DNA of 64,000 nt, from contig JAPOKC010000014.1 in assembly GCA_029977845.1 (NCBI GenBank), forward strand, positions 1-64,000, in the 5' to 3' direction. This DNA is from Mycobacteriaceae bacterium. Lineage in GTDB: Bacteria; Actinomycetota; Actinomycetes; Mycobacteriales; Mycobacteriaceae. Made by a program: the position numbers and the translations under genes. Below, in pieces: positions 41,054-50,504 of the stretch (the stretch's first letter is position 1; each line of letters starts with the position of its first letter). Below the pieces are notes generated by a model that was not told the DNA's origin, did not search any database, and saw only the letters and a list, made by a program, of their open reading frames with translations.

Positions 41054-42564
41054 AGCCGGGCGCCGCACTTCTGGTAGCCGGGACGACGTCGGATGCCGGT
41101 AAGTCGATGGTGGTCGCCGGATTGTGCCGGGTGCTGGCGCGCAAGGGAATCCGGGTCGCGCCGTTCAAGGCGCAGAACATGAGCAACAACTCCGCCGTCG
41201 CGGTCGATGGTGCGGGAGGGGGCGGGGAGATCGGCCGCGCGCAGGCGATGCAGGCCCGGGCCGCTGGTCTGGTGCCCAGCATCCGGTTCAACCCGATCCT
41301 GCTCAAGCCGGGCAGTGACCGGACGTCACAGTTGGTGGTCCGCGGTGAGGTCGCCGGCGTGGTGGCGGCCGGTGACTACCTCGCCCATCGGGACCGGTTG
41401 GCGGCGGTGGTCGCTGAGGACCTCGCCGCTCTGCGGGCCGACTACGAGGTGGTGATCTGCGAGGGGGCCGGCTCCCCGGCTGAAATCAACCTGCGCGCAA
41501 CGGATCTGGCGAATATGGGTCTGGCCCGCGCGGCCGGGCTGCCCGTCGTCGTCGTGGGTGACATCGATCGCGGCGGGGTGCTGGCCCATCTGTTCGGCAC
41601 GGTCGCCGTGCTGGATCCGACGGATCAGCAACTGATCGCGGGTTTCATCATCAACAAGTTCCGCGGTGATCCGGCACTGCTCGAGCCCGGCCTCGATCAG
41701 CTGGCCGCACTGACCGGACGGCCCACCTATGGGGTGTTGCCCCACAGTGACCAACTGTGGATGGACGCCGAGGACTCGCTGTCGGTGCGTGCCGGTGAGA
41801 CCGTCGGGATCGGCGCCCCGCCGCTGGGCTCGCACAGTCTTCGGGTCGCCGCCGTGCGGCTTCCGCGGATATCGAACTCCACCGATATCGAGGCGCTGGC
41901 CTGTGAACCGGGCGTTGTGGTGCGCTGGGCCGACCAACCCGCGGATGTCGCCGATGCCGATCTCGTCGTCATCCCGGGCAGTAAGGCCACCGTCGCCGAT
42001 CTGGGTTGGCTGCGCGAGCGCGGGCTGGCCGATGCGATCGTCGGCCATGCCGGCGCGGGCAAGCCGGTACTCGGCCTGTGCGGAGGTTTCCAGATGATGT
42101 GCGGGCGCATCGATGACTCGGTCGAGAGTCCTGGCATCACCGCAGACGGGTTGGGGTTGTTCGACGCGGATGTCGTCTTTCGCCCGCAGAAGACCCTGCG
42201 GCGCTGGGAAATTCCGCTGACCGGCTACGAGATCCACCACGGCCGGGTGAACAGGAGCGCCGAGGACGGTTGGTTCGAGGCCGACGGCCAGGTACAGGGC
42301 TATCGGCGGGGAGTGCTGTTCGGCACCCATTGGCACGGGCTTCTGGACAACGACGAGTTCCGCCGGCGGTGGCTGACCGAGGTGGCCCAAGCTGCTCGTC
42401 CCGGTTTCCAGGTGGCCGCCGATATCAGCGTGCCGGGACGGCGTGAGGCCCAACTGGATGCGATGGCCGATCTGCTGACGGCCCACCTCGATCTCGATGC
42501 CGTGCTGGCGCTGCTGGACGGGCCGGCGCCGTCGGTTCCGGTGATCACGGCTCACCTAACCTGA
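41050..42564 (+). CDS. cobQ: Cobyric acid synthase
   Basis: 504 residues, GTG start overlapping the map stop. N-terminal synthetase domain with [20 protein letters not shown] (P-loop) and [13 protein letters not shown]-terminal triad glutaminase with nucleophile Cys in [11 protein letters not shown] and His in [10 protein letters not shown]. Amidates four side chains of adenosyl-cobyrinic a,c-diamide using Gln. In M. tuberculosis cobQ1 is far away (Rv0255c); here it is behind map, and cobO/cobB lie 15 kb downstream. Confidence 0.94.
   Translation: MKPGAALLVAGTTSDAGKSMVVAGLCRVLARKGIRVAPFKAQNMSNNSAVAVDGAGGGGEIGRAQAMQARAAGLVPSIRFNPILLKPGSDRTSQLVVRGEVAGVVAAGDYLAHRDRLAAVVAEDLAALRADYEVVICEGAGSPAEINLRATDLANMGLARAAGLPVVVVGDIDRGGVLAHLFGTVAVLDPTDQQLIAGFIINKFRGDPALLEPGLDQLAALTGRPTYGVLPHSDQLWMDAEDSLSVRAGETVGIGAPPLGSHSLRVAAVRLPRISNSTDIEALACEPGVVVRWADQPADVADADLVVIPGSKATVADLGWLRERGLADAIVGHAGAGKPVLGLCGGFQMMCGRIDDSVESPGITADGLGLFDADVVFRPQKTLRRWEIPLTGYEIHHGRVNRSAEDGWFEADGQVQGYRRGVLFGTHWHGLLDNDEFRRRWLTEVAQAARPGFQVAADISVPGRREAQLDAMADLLTAHLDLDAVLALLDGPAPSVPVITAHLT
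42557..42562 (+). promoter_or_regulatory. Candidate leaderless -10 deciding the lipoprotein start
   Basis: TAACCT, then 7 bases, then the ATG at 42570. The ATG at 42564 is only one base away from the hexamer and cannot be reached by this promoter. Confidence 0.4.
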
Positions 42565-42569
42565 TGGCC

Positions 42570-43229
42570 ATGAAGCGTGCTGCTGCCGCGATGCTGTCGG
42601 TGGCCGGACTACTGGGCGGTTGCGCGGCGGCGGTGCCGGGCACCGCCACCTGGCCGGGTGCGGCACTGAACGCGGCGATGCTGCAGATCGCCGACTTCCC
42701 GCCCGATGTTCTCTACGACCGCATCATCGAGCGTCCCGGAGTTCCCGACGGAGCCGGCGTTCCGGGCTCGATGCTGTCCCGCCCGGAGGGATGCTCCAAC
42801 GCGCTGACCAATGTCATCGCGAGTTCGGCCGAGCGCGGGCCGGGCAGCGCGGCAAAGTACTCCGTCACCTACGACGGGGCGCGGCTGGTGATCACCCTGC
42901 TGTCCTGGAATCTGGACCTCGACTTGTTGCGCGCCGCGGCCGACCGGTGTGCGAAGTTCGAGGCTTTCTTCGCGCCGGATTCCCCGGCCATCCCGATCAC
43001 CACCACCACGCTGACCGGACTCGAACCGCAGGCGCTGGCCTATCAACAGACGATGAAACTCAGTGACGCCGAAACCAGTGTGTTCATGGCCTTCCAGAAC
43101 GTGGGGGATCGTGCCGTCTTCGGGATCGCGTTCCCGGCGCCCGATTCACGGGTCGAGGCCAAAGCGACACTGCCGCAGACGTTCTTGGACGTATTCACCA
43201 AACAGATTTCCAAGCTCAGGTCTTACTGA
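42570..43229 (+). CDS. Putative lipoprotein, unknown function
   Basis: 219 residues from the second ATG (MKRAAAAMLSVAGLLGGCAAA): a clean signal peptide with lipobox LLGGC. An ATG at 42564 would add two residues. The body has no motif I can name with certainty; it resembles mycobacterial PknH-sensor/DUF5642-type lipoproteins (conserved Cys at RPEGCSN and DRCAKFE could pair). Located between cobQ and a hydrolase-like gene. Confidence 0.75.
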   Translation: MKRAAAAMLSVAGLLGGCAAAVPGTATWPGAALNAAMLQIADFPPDVLYDRIIERPGVPDGAGVPGSMLSRPEGCSNALTNVIASSAERGPGSAAKYSVTYDGARLVITLLSWNLDLDLLRAAADRCAKFEAFFAPDSPAIPITTTTLTGLEPQALAYQQTMKLSDAETSVFMAFQNVGDRAVFGIAFPAPDSRVEAKATLPQTFLDVFTKQISKLRSY

Positions 43230-43293
43230 GCGGTAACTTGGAGGTTGCCCCAAAACCCCTCCGGGGCACCTGGCAGCGCTGTAACGTGTGCGA

Positions 43294-43857
43294 ATGCCTG
43301 CGACGATGATGACGGTCGACGGGTTCGGAGTTCCGGTTTCCGTGACGGGTCCGGAAAAAGGACCCCATGTCGTCGTGCTCGGCGCCGCGCAGCATGCGCC
43401 GGCCGCCTACGACGGTCTGTGTCAACGGCTGCACACCGCTTCGGTCCGGACGGTGGTCATCGGCGCCGATCCGCGTCTGCATCCCAAGGCCGTGGTGGCC
43501 ATCCTCGACAACCTCGAGGTGCCGTGGGCAATCCTGGTCGGTGACCGCTTCGGCGCCGACCTGGCGTGGGAATTGGCCGCGACCCGGCCCGACCGGTTCA
43601 CCGGTCTGGTCGTCATCGACCGCGGTCACCCCAGGGTTCCCGATCCGCACGGCGTGGTCCGGGATCTGGAGTGCCCGCCGGTCGAGATCAACACCACCGC
43701 GCTGGTGACGAGTCCGGGGACCCGGGCGGCGGCGCGGGAGAGTCAGCGCTGGGTCTACAGCGACTACCGTCTGGTCGACTTCGCAGCTCGGCGCAACGCC
43801 GCCGAGTCGACCGCTCAGCTGGCCGCCGAGATCGTCCTGCGCACAAGCACCTGGTAG
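43294..43857 (+). CDS. Alpha/beta-hydrolase-fold protein without a nucleophile serine
   Basis: 187 residues starting MPATMMTVDGFGVP. It follows the alpha/beta hydrolase pattern (VVVLGAAQHAPAAYDGLCQRL, nucleophile-elbow region LVGDRFGADLAWELA, TGLVVIDRG), but the G-x-S-x-G motif reads G-D-R-F-G, so the nucleophile is Arg. The cap and C-terminal His region are short. Probably non-catalytic. TAACGT (43282-43287) is 6 bases before the ATG, suggesting a leaderless mRNA. A GTG at 43288 would add two residues. Confidence 0.7.
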   Translation: MPATMMTVDGFGVPVSVTGPEKGPHVVVLGAAQHAPAAYDGLCQRLHTASVRTVVIGADPRLHPKAVVAILDNLEVPWAILVGDRFGADLAWELAATRPDRFTGLVVIDRGHPRVPDPHGVVRDLECPPVEINTTALVTSPGTRAAARESQRWVYSDYRLVDFAARRNAAESTAQLAAEIVLRTSTW

Positions 43858-45426
43858 TCAGCCGATACTGCTGAGCTCAACCTGCCGCACCGGTCCGGTG
43901 AACCACTTCTTCACCGATGCGTGCCAGTACACCCAGAGCAGGAACAGCACACCGAACACCACCAGCGGTGTGTAGTTGAAGAACTTCCATTCGAAGCTCG
44001 GGTCCCACGGCACGCCGCCGAGTGCGGTCGGGAACATCGCCACGATCGAGGTGACGATGATCTCGGCCAGGGCCAGCGGTGCCATCCAGCGATGGTGCCC
44101 GCGCAGATTCCACTTGCCCACCGGGAACTCGTCACCGGCCTTCCAGCGGTAGTAGATCGGCACCGCGAAGCACAGGTACAGACCCACCACACCGATCGAG
44201 ACCACGGCGAAGAACGCGATCGGCACCGGGGCGCCGTTGATGTCGACCTCGACCAGTGCGGGCAGGGTGATCAATGCGGCGACCAGGGTCGTGATGATCA
44301 CGGCGTTGGCCGGAACCTTGTTCTTGTTGATCGCCGACCACAGTTGATGTCCCGGCACGGCGCGGTCCCGGCTGAACGCGAACAGCATGCGCGAGGAACT
44401 GGTCTGGCAGGCCGTCGTGCAGAACAGCTGTCCGGCCGTGGAGATGAACAGCACCGCGGCGGCCCACTTCGAGCTGAGCGCCTGGTTGAAGATGGTCGCC
44501 ACCGCACCGCCGGCCGCAGAGACGCCGTCGGCATCCTGAACGGCGAACAGGAACGACAGCAGCAGGACCCAGCCGCCGATCGCCGAGTAGAAGATCGAGC
44601 GCCAGATGCCCTTGGCCGCCGTTTCGCCTGCGCTCTTGGTCTCCTCGGAGAGGTGGGCCGAGGCGTCGTAACCGGTGATCGTGTACTGGGTCAGGATCGC
44701 CGAGATCGGCAGCACGGCGAACAGCCAGCCCCACCCGGAGGTGGCGCCGCCGAACATGCCGCTGTTGTTGATCGTTCTGGCGAAGACGTCGGCGACGCTG
44801 GCATGGTGCTCGGGCACCAGGAACAGGATCGCGATCACCGCCGCGGCGCCGAAGACGTGCCACCAGACTGAGATGTTGTTGATCACGGCCAGCAGGTGGC
44901 TGGAGGTGATGTTGATGACGGCGACCACGACCAGGATGATCAGGAACATCACGAAGACGCGCTTGAGGCTGTAGCCGGCCAGCCAGCTCTCGCTGATGGT
45001 GCCCAGCGTGAGGTCCAGGAATGTCGCGCTGCCGTAGGAGACAGAGGCCAGGATGGCCACCAGGCCGATCAGGTTCAGCCAGCCGGTGTAGTAGCCGGCC
45101 TTGGCGCCGCCGAGTTTGGCTGCCCACCAATAGATTCCGCCGGAGGTGGGATAGGCCGACACCAGTTCGGACATGCAGAAGCCGATGAGCATGATGAAAC
45201 CGGCGAGGATCGGCCAGCCCCAGGCGATCGCTGCGGGGCCGCCGTTGTTCCAGCCGAGGCCGAACGAGGTGAAACAGCCCGCCAGGATCGAGATGATCGA
45301 GAACGAGATCGCGAAGTTGGAGAAACCCGACCAGTTGCGTGACAGCTCCTGGGAGTAGCCGAGTTGTGCGAGGTGGCGTTCGTCCTCGTTGAGCGGTTCG
45401 AAGCCTTCGGGCACGGTGGTCTCCAT
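43858..45426 (-). CDS. APC-family amino acid/amine permease
   Basis: 522 residues, start METTVPEGFEPLNEDE (a GTG at 45453 would add nine). Twelve hydrophobic helices; the first carries FSNFAISFSIISILAGCFTSFGLGWNNGG, typical of the GABA/choline/ethanolamine permease branch of APC. Divergent from the glnA4-like gene, so the substrate is probably an amine handled by that cluster (polyamine, ethanolamine or GABA-like). The 124-bp gap must hold both promoters; no operator is clear. Confidence 0.88.
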   Translation of the reverse strand: METTVPEGFEPLNEDERHLAQLGYSQELSRNWSGFSNFAISFSIISILAGCFTSFGLGWNNGGPAAIAWGWPILAGFIMLIGFCMSELVSAYPTSGGIYWWAAKLGGAKAGYYTGWLNLIGLVAILASVSYGSATFLDLTLGTISESWLAGYSLKRVFVMFLIILVVVAVINITSSHLLAVINNISVWWHVFGAAAVIAILFLVPEHHASVADVFARTINNSGMFGGATSGWGWLFAVLPISAILTQYTITGYDASAHLSEETKSAGETAAKGIWRSIFYSAIGGWVLLLSFLFAVQDADGVSAAGGAVATIFNQALSSKWAAAVLFISTAGQLFCTTACQTSSSRMLFAFSRDRAVPGHQLWSAINKNKVPANAVIITTLVAALITLPALVEVDINGAPVPIAFFAVVSIGVVGLYLCFAVPIYYRWKAGDEFPVGKWNLRGHHRWMAPLALAEIIVTSIVAMFPTALGGVPWDPSFEWKFFNYTPLVVFGVLFLLWVYWHASVKKWFTGPVRQVELSSIG

Positions 45427-45550
45427 TTCCTGGCAGGCGAGCGTTCTAGGCACAATATGCGTTTATTGGTCTGGCGTCCTACCTTTGCGGTGTCAATCAT
45501 GTAAACCTTGACTGGTCCGGTTGAGTCTTCAAGCGAGGAAGGGGGCGAAC

Positions 45551-46924
45551 GTGACATCTGAGAGCACGGGCCGCCGCCATGGGCTGCTCACCCCCGGTGA
45601 ACTCGACCGGCTGATGGCCGCCGGTGAGATCGACACCGTCATCGTGGCCTTCGCCGATATGCAGGGCAGGCTGACCGGAAAGCGGGTCTCGGCACGGCTG
45701 TTCGCCGAGGAGGTCGCCGCGCACGGCGCCGAATGCTGCAACTACCTGCTGGCCGTGGACGTGGAGATGAACACCGTCGACGGCTACGCCATGTCGAGCT
45801 GGGACTCCGGTTACGGCGACATGGTGATGCGCCCGGACATGTCCACCCTGCGGCTGCTGCCTTGGCTGCCCGGCACCGCGCTGGTGATGGCGGATCTGTG
45901 CTGGGAGGGCGGGGAGCCGGTGGTCGCCTCACCGCGGGCGATCCTGCGCACGCAGCTCGACCGGCTCGCCCAGCGCGGGCTGGATGCGTTCGTCGGCACC
46001 GAACTGGAGTTCATGGTCTTCGACGAGGGCTACCGGCAGGCCTGGGCGGCCGGCTACCGGGGACTGACCAAGTCCAGCGACTACAACATCGACTACGCGA
46101 TCCACGCCTCGACCCGGATGGAGCCGCTGCTGCGTGACATCCGCCTCGGGATGGACGGTGCGGGGATGTACTGCGAGGGCGTCAAGGGCGAGTGCAACCT
46201 CGGTCAGCAGGAGATCGCGTTCCGCTACGACCGCGCCCTGGTCACCTGTGACAACCACACGATCTACAAGAACGGCGCCAAGGAGATCGCCGACCAGCAC
46301 GGCAAGAGCCTGACCTTCATGGCCAAGTTCGACGAGCGGGAGGGCAACAGCTGCCACATCCACATCTCGCTGCGCGGCACCGACGGCAGCGCGGTGTTCG
46401 CCGATGGACACGACATGTCTCCCATGTTCCGCAGCTTCATCGCCGGACAGTTGGCGACGTTGCGGGAGTTCACCCTGTTCTACGCGCCGAACATCAACTC
46501 CTACAAGCGATTCGTGGAGGGCAGCTTCGCCCCCACCGCCGTCGCCTGGGGAATGGACAATCGCACCTGTGCGCTGCGTATCGTGGGCCATGGCCATTCG
46601 ATGCGGATGGAGTGCCGCGCGCCGGGTGGTGACGTCAATCAGTACCTCGCGGCGGCAGCGCTGATCGCCGGCGGTCTGCATGGCATCGACAAGGGTCTGG
46701 AGTTGCCGCCGCCGCTGGAGGGCAATGCCTATGACAGCAATGCCGAGCGGCTGCCGACAACGCTGGCCGAGGCCGCGGCGCTGTTCGAGGGTTCGGCGCT
46801 GGCCCGCGAGGTCTTCGGTGACGCTGTGGTCGAGCACTACCTCAACAATGCGCGGATCGAGTTGCGCGCCTTCAATGCGTGCGTGACCGACTGGGAGAGG
46901 GTGCGCGGGTTTGAGCGCTTCTGA
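45551..46924 (+). CDS. glnA4: Glutamine-synthetase-like gamma-glutamyl amine ligase (GlnA4-type)
   Basis: 457 residues, GTG start after AGGAAGGGGG. GS beta-grasp N-domain and catalytic domain with GTELEFMVFDEG, EGNSCHIHISLRG, NINSYKRFVEGSFAPTAVAWG and MRMECRAPGGDVNQY. It lacks the adenylylation Tyr motif of GlnA1, and gene context is not nitrogen assimilation. In Streptomyces GlnA3/GlnA4 attach glutamate to polyamines or ethanolamine. Here it is followed by a GATase, ALDH and SDR. Confidence 0.88.
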   Translation: MTSESTGRRHGLLTPGELDRLMAAGEIDTVIVAFADMQGRLTGKRVSARLFAEEVAAHGAECCNYLLAVDVEMNTVDGYAMSSWDSGYGDMVMRPDMSTLRLLPWLPGTALVMADLCWEGGEPVVASPRAILRTQLDRLAQRGLDAFVGTELEFMVFDEGYRQAWAAGYRGLTKSSDYNIDYAIHASTRMEPLLRDIRLGMDGAGMYCEGVKGECNLGQQEIAFRYDRALVTCDNHTIYKNGAKEIADQHGKSLTFMAKFDEREGNSCHIHISLRGTDGSAVFADGHDMSPMFRSFIAGQLATLREFTLFYAPNINSYKRFVEGSFAPTAVAWGMDNRTCALRIVGHGHSMRMECRAPGGDVNQYLAAAALIAGGLHGIDKGLELPPPLEGNAYDSNAERLPTTLAEAAALFEGSALAREVFGDAVVEHYLNNARIELRAFNACVTDWERVRGFERF

Positions 46925-47642
46925 ACCTCGTCCTCTGATCGGGCTGACGACTTACCGCCAGCGTGCGCAGTCCGGGGTCTGGGACGTCCAGGCCGGCTTC
47001 CTGCCCGGTGTCTACATCGAAGGTGTCACCCGCGCCGGCGGCATCGCCGCACTGCTGCCGCCGCAACCGGTCGACGACGTGATCGCCGAGCGGGTGATCG
47101 ACGGGCTCGACGGACTGGTCATCACCGGCGGCCGAGACGTCGACCCGGCGGCCTACGGTCACGATCCACATCCGAGCACCGACGAACCCGCCCGGGACCG
47201 TGACGACTGGGAGTTCGCCCTGCTGCGTGCCGCATTGCGCAGGCACACGCCGGTGCTCGGGATCTGCCGCGGCGCCCAGGTTCTCAACGTCGCACTCGGC
47301 GGAACCCTGATCCAGCACCTTCCCGATGTGGTGAGCCACACCCGGCATCAGCAGGGTAAGGGGGTGTTCTCCACCTCGGTGGTGGACACCATCGACGGCA
47401 CCCGGCTGGCCGGGTTGATCGGCGAGAGCGCCCAGGTGCAGTGCTACCACCATCAGGCCATCGACCGTCTCGCCGACGGATTGGTGGTCAGCGCCGCCGA
47501 CGGTGACGGTGTCATCGAGGCGGTCGAGATGCCCGGTGAGAACTTCGTGGTGGCGGTGCAGTGGCATCCCGAGGAGACCCTCGAGGACGTCCGGATCTTC
47601 GCCGGCCTGGTAGAGGCAGCCCGAAACGTCAAGAGAAAGTGA
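46911..47642 (+). CDS. Class I GATase-like gamma-glutamyl hydrolase (PuuD-type)
   Basis: 243 residues. Peptidase C26 family: GLTTYRQRAQ, DGLVITGGRDVDPAAYG, nucleophile Cys in VLGICRGAQVLNVALGG, His in VAVQWHPEE. It would cleave gamma-glutamyl-amino acids released by the pathway. Starts with TTG at 46911, overlapping glnA4 by 14 bases; no ATG/GTG suits better. Homologue Rv2859c has the same neighbours. Confidence 0.88.
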   Translation: MSASEPRPLIGLTTYRQRAQSGVWDVQAGFLPGVYIEGVTRAGGIAALLPPQPVDDVIAERVIDGLDGLVITGGRDVDPAAYGHDPHPSTDEPARDRDDWEFALLRAALRRHTPVLGICRGAQVLNVALGGTLIQHLPDVVSHTRHQQGKGVFSTSVVDTIDGTRLAGLIGESAQVQCYHHQAIDRLADGLVVSAADGDGVIEAVEMPGENFVVAVQWHPEETLEDVRIFAGLVEAARNVKRK

Positions 47643-47646
47643 GCCA

Positions 47647-49014
47647 GTGACAACCACCGATGTGATCAACCCGGCCACCGAACAGGTGCTGCGGACCGTC
47701 GAACTGGCCGATGTCGCCGCCGTCGACGATGCGGTCGCGCGGGCCAAAGCCGCCCAGAAACTCTGGGCGGCAAGGCCGCCGGCCGAACGCGCCGCCGCAC
47801 TGCGCTCCTTCGCCGCCGTGGTCGACGCGCACGTCGGTGAACTCGGGGCCCTCGAGGTGGCCAACTCCGGGCATCCCATCGCCCAGGCCGAGTGGGAGGC
47901 CGGACACGTCCGGGACGTGCTGCAGTACTACTCTGCCGCCCCGGAGCGGTTGTCCGGCAAGCAGATTCCGGTCGCCGGCGGTCTGGACGTCACGTTCAAC
48001 GAGCCGATCGGCATCATCGGCGTCATCACGCCGTGGAACTTCCCGATGACGATCGCCTCATGGGGATTCGCCCCCGCGTTGGCAGCCGGTAATGCCGTGC
48101 TGCTCAAGCCCGCCGAGTGGACACCGCTGACCAGCATCCGGCTCGGTGAACTCGCGCTACAGGCCGGGCTGCCGCCGGATCTGTTCCAGGTGATCCCCGG
48201 TAAGGGCAGCGTCGTGGGGGAGCGCTTCGTCACCCACCCGGATGTGCGCAAGATCGTCTTCACCGGTTCCACCGAGGTCGGCACCCGGGTGATGGCGGGG
48301 GCGGCCGCCCAGGTCAAGCGGGTCACCCTGGAGCTCGGCGGCAAGAGCGCCAACATCGTCTTCGCCGACTGCGATCTGGAGCGGGCCGCTGCCACGGCGC
48401 CGTACGGCGTGTTCGAGAACGCAGGTCAGGATTGCTGCGCACGCAGCCGGATCCTGGTGCAGCGCACGGTGTTCGATCGTTTCATGGAGATGCTGGAACC
48501 GGCGGTCAAGGGCGTGGTGGTCGGTGACCCGAGCGCCCGCGAGACCGAGATGGGGCCGCTGGTGTCCCGGCAGCACTTCGAGTCGGTGGCGGCGTATGTG
48601 CCCGATGACGCGCCGGTGGCGTTTCGCGGTTCGGCCCCGGACGGGCCCGGGTACTGGTTCGCGCCGACGGTGCTGATCCCGGACCGCGGGCACCGGACGG
48701 TCACCGAGGAGATCTTCGGCCCGGTTGTCGCTGTGCTGCCGTTCGAGGACGAGGCCGACGCCATCGCGCTGGCCAACGACACCCACTACGGACTGTCGGG
48801 ATCGATCTGGACCGAGGACCTGTCCCGTGCGCTGCGGGTTTCCCGGGCCGTCGAATCGGGCAACCTGAGTGTCAACTCGCACTCCTCGGTGCGCTACAAC
48901 ACCCCGTTCGGCGGATTCAAGCAATCCGGTCTGGGCCGTGAACTCGGGCCGGATGCCCCGTTGCATTTCACGGAAACCAAGAACGTCTTCTACGCGATCG
49001 GAGAGAACAAGTGA
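47647..49014 (+). CDS. aldC: NAD(P)-dependent aldehyde dehydrogenase (AldC-like)
   Basis: 455 residues, GTG start. Catalytic Cys in GQDCCARSRI, general base Glu in LELGGKSANIVF, NAD-binding PWNFPM and FTGSTEVGTRV. It would oxidise the aldehyde arising from the gamma-glutamylated amine. It is 4 bases behind the GATase gene and overlaps the SDR start by 4. Matches Rv2858c. Confidence 0.92.
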   Translation: MTTTDVINPATEQVLRTVELADVAAVDDAVARAKAAQKLWAARPPAERAAALRSFAAVVDAHVGELGALEVANSGHPIAQAEWEAGHVRDVLQYYSAAPERLSGKQIPVAGGLDVTFNEPIGIIGVITPWNFPMTIASWGFAPALAAGNAVLLKPAEWTPLTSIRLGELALQAGLPPDLFQVIPGKGSVVGERFVTHPDVRKIVFTGSTEVGTRVMAGAAAQVKRVTLELGGKSANIVFADCDLERAAATAPYGVFENAGQDCCARSRILVQRTVFDRFMEMLEPAVKGVVVGDPSARETEMGPLVSRQHFESVAAYVPDDAPVAFRGSAPDGPGYWFAPTVLIPDRGHRTVTEEIFGPVVAVLPFEDEADAIALANDTHYGLSGSIWTEDLSRALRVSRAVESGNLSVNSHSSVRYNTPFGGFKQSGLGRELGPDAPLHFTETKNVFYAIGENK

Positions 49015-49796
49015 CCCCGAAAGTCGACCTGACCCAACGGCTGGCCGGGAAGGTCGCGGTGATCACCGGAGCGGCCAGTGGTATCGGCCTGGCCACCGCG
49101 CGGCGGATGAGGGCCGAGGGCGCCACCATCGTGGTCGGTGACATCGACCCGAAGGCCGGCGAGCCGGTGGCCGACGAACTCGATGGTCTCTTCGTCTCCG
49201 TCGACGTCTCCGACGAGGGTCAGGTCGACAACCTCTTCGACGCCGCGGCGGCCGCCTACGGTTCGGTGGACATCGCGTTCAACAACGCCGGCATCTCACC
49301 GCCGGACGACGATGTCATCGAGACCACCGAGCTGCCGGCCTGGCAGCGGGTGCAGGACATCAACCTCAAGAGCGTGTACCTGTGCTGCCGGGCGGCGCTG
49401 CGGCATATGGTCCCGGCCAAGAAGGGCTCGATCATCAACACCGCCTCGTTCGTCGCGGTGATGGGATCGGCCACCTCGCAGATCTCCTACACCGCCTCCA
49501 AGGGCGGCGTGCTGGCGATGTCGCGCGAACTCGGTGTGCAGTTCGCCCGGCAGGGCATTCGGGTCAACGCGTTGTGCCCCGGACCGGTCAACACCCCGCT
49601 GCTGCAGGAACTCTTCGCCAAGGATCCCGAGCGGGCCGCGCGGCGGCTGGTGCACGTGCCGATCGGCCGGTTCGGCGAGCCCGAGGAGATGGCGGCCGCG
49701 GTGGCGTTCCTGGCCAGTGACGACGCTTCCTTCATCACCGGCTCGACCTTCCTGGTCGACGGCGGTATCAGCGGCCACTACGTCACCCCGCTGTAG
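49011..49796 (+). CDS. Short-chain dehydrogenase/reductase (Rv2857c-like)
   Basis: 261 residues. Rossmann motif GAASGIGLATARRM, NNAGIS, catalytic Ser in NTASFVAV, Tyr-x3-Lys in SYTASKGG, and the C-terminal SDR block FITGSTFLVDGG. The acidic VVGDIDPK after strand 2 suggests NAD preference. GTG start overlaps the aldC stop. Likely an alcohol/aldehyde step in the cluster. Confidence 0.9.
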   Translation: MTPKVDLTQRLAGKVAVITGAASGIGLATARRMRAEGATIVVGDIDPKAGEPVADELDGLFVSVDVSDEGQVDNLFDAAAAAYGSVDIAFNNAGISPPDDDVIETTELPAWQRVQDINLKSVYLCCRAALRHMVPAKKGSIINTASFVAVMGSATSQISYTASKGGVLAMSRELGVQFARQGIRVNALCPGPVNTPLLQELFAKDPERAARRLVHVPIGRFGEPEEMAAAVAFLASDDASFITGSTFLVDGGISGHYVTPL

Positions 49797-49805
49797 GCGA
49801 CGGCG

Positions 49806-50504
49806 ATGGCAGGCCCGGGGGACGCACTGCTCCGGCCGCTCGGGAATCCCTTCGAGGACACCGTCGGCCGGCTGCTGGCGACCATCCGCCTCGGCGTGCT
49901 CGCCCCCGGTGACTGCCTGCCCCCGGAACGTGAGCTCGCGGCCAAGCTGGGAGTCAGCCGCGACACCGTCCGCGACGCCATCAAGTCGCTCTCGGAGGCC
50001 GGCTACCTGGTGTCCCGGCGCGGCCGCTACGGCGGCACATTCCTGGCCGAGGAGATCCCCGCCCCCGCCGATGAGCAGGTCAGGATCAGCCGCGCGGAGG
50101 TCGACGACGCGCTGCGGCTGCGCGAGATCCTCGAGGTGGGCGCTGCCCGGGCGGCTGCGGTCAGGAGACTGACCGCAGCCGAGCGTGCGGGTTTGCAGGC
50201 CCGGCTGGACGAGGTGCGTGCCGCGAGTCCGGAGGACTACCGGCGGCTGGACTCCCGGTTGCACCTGGCCATCGCCGAGGCCGCCGGATCACCGTCGCTG
50301 GTGCCGTTGGTGGCCGAGAACCGGATGCGGGTCAATGCGCTGCTGGATCGAATTCCGTTGCTGGAGCGCAATATCAGCCACTCCGACGAGCAGCACGATG
50401 CGATCGTGGGGGCGATCCTGGCCGGTGATGCCGACGGGGCGGCGTCAGCGATGCTCACTCATGTCAGTGGTTCCTCGACGCTGCTGCACGGATTCCTGGA
50501 TTAG
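49806..50504 (+). CDS. GntR/FadR-type regulator
   Basis: 232 residues. Winged-helix N-domain (LAPGDCLPPERELAAKLGVSRDTVRDAIKSLSEAGYL crosses it) and FCD C-domain with metal-binding His in RLHLAIAEAAG and SHSDEQHDAI. Placed directly after the SDR, so probably controls the glnA4 cluster and the divergent permease in response to a pathway acid. Its 3' end is overlapped by the next minus-strand gene. Confidence 0.9.
   Translation: MAGPGDALLRPLGNPFEDTVGRLLATIRLGVLAPGDCLPPERELAAKLGVSRDTVRDAIKSLSEAGYLVSRRGRYGGTFLAEEIPAPADEQVRISRAEVDDALRLREILEVGAARAAAVRRLTAAERAGLQARLDEVRAASPEDYRRLDSRLHLAIAEAAGSPSLVPLVAENRMRVNALLDRIPLLERNISHSDEQHDAIVGAILAGDADGAASAMLTHVSGSSTLLHGFLD

Noticed and set aside
43235-43275. 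GC-rich inverted repeat after the lipoprotein gene as terminator
   Set aside because: The stem needs a bulge and there is no clear tail; evidence too weak to annotate.
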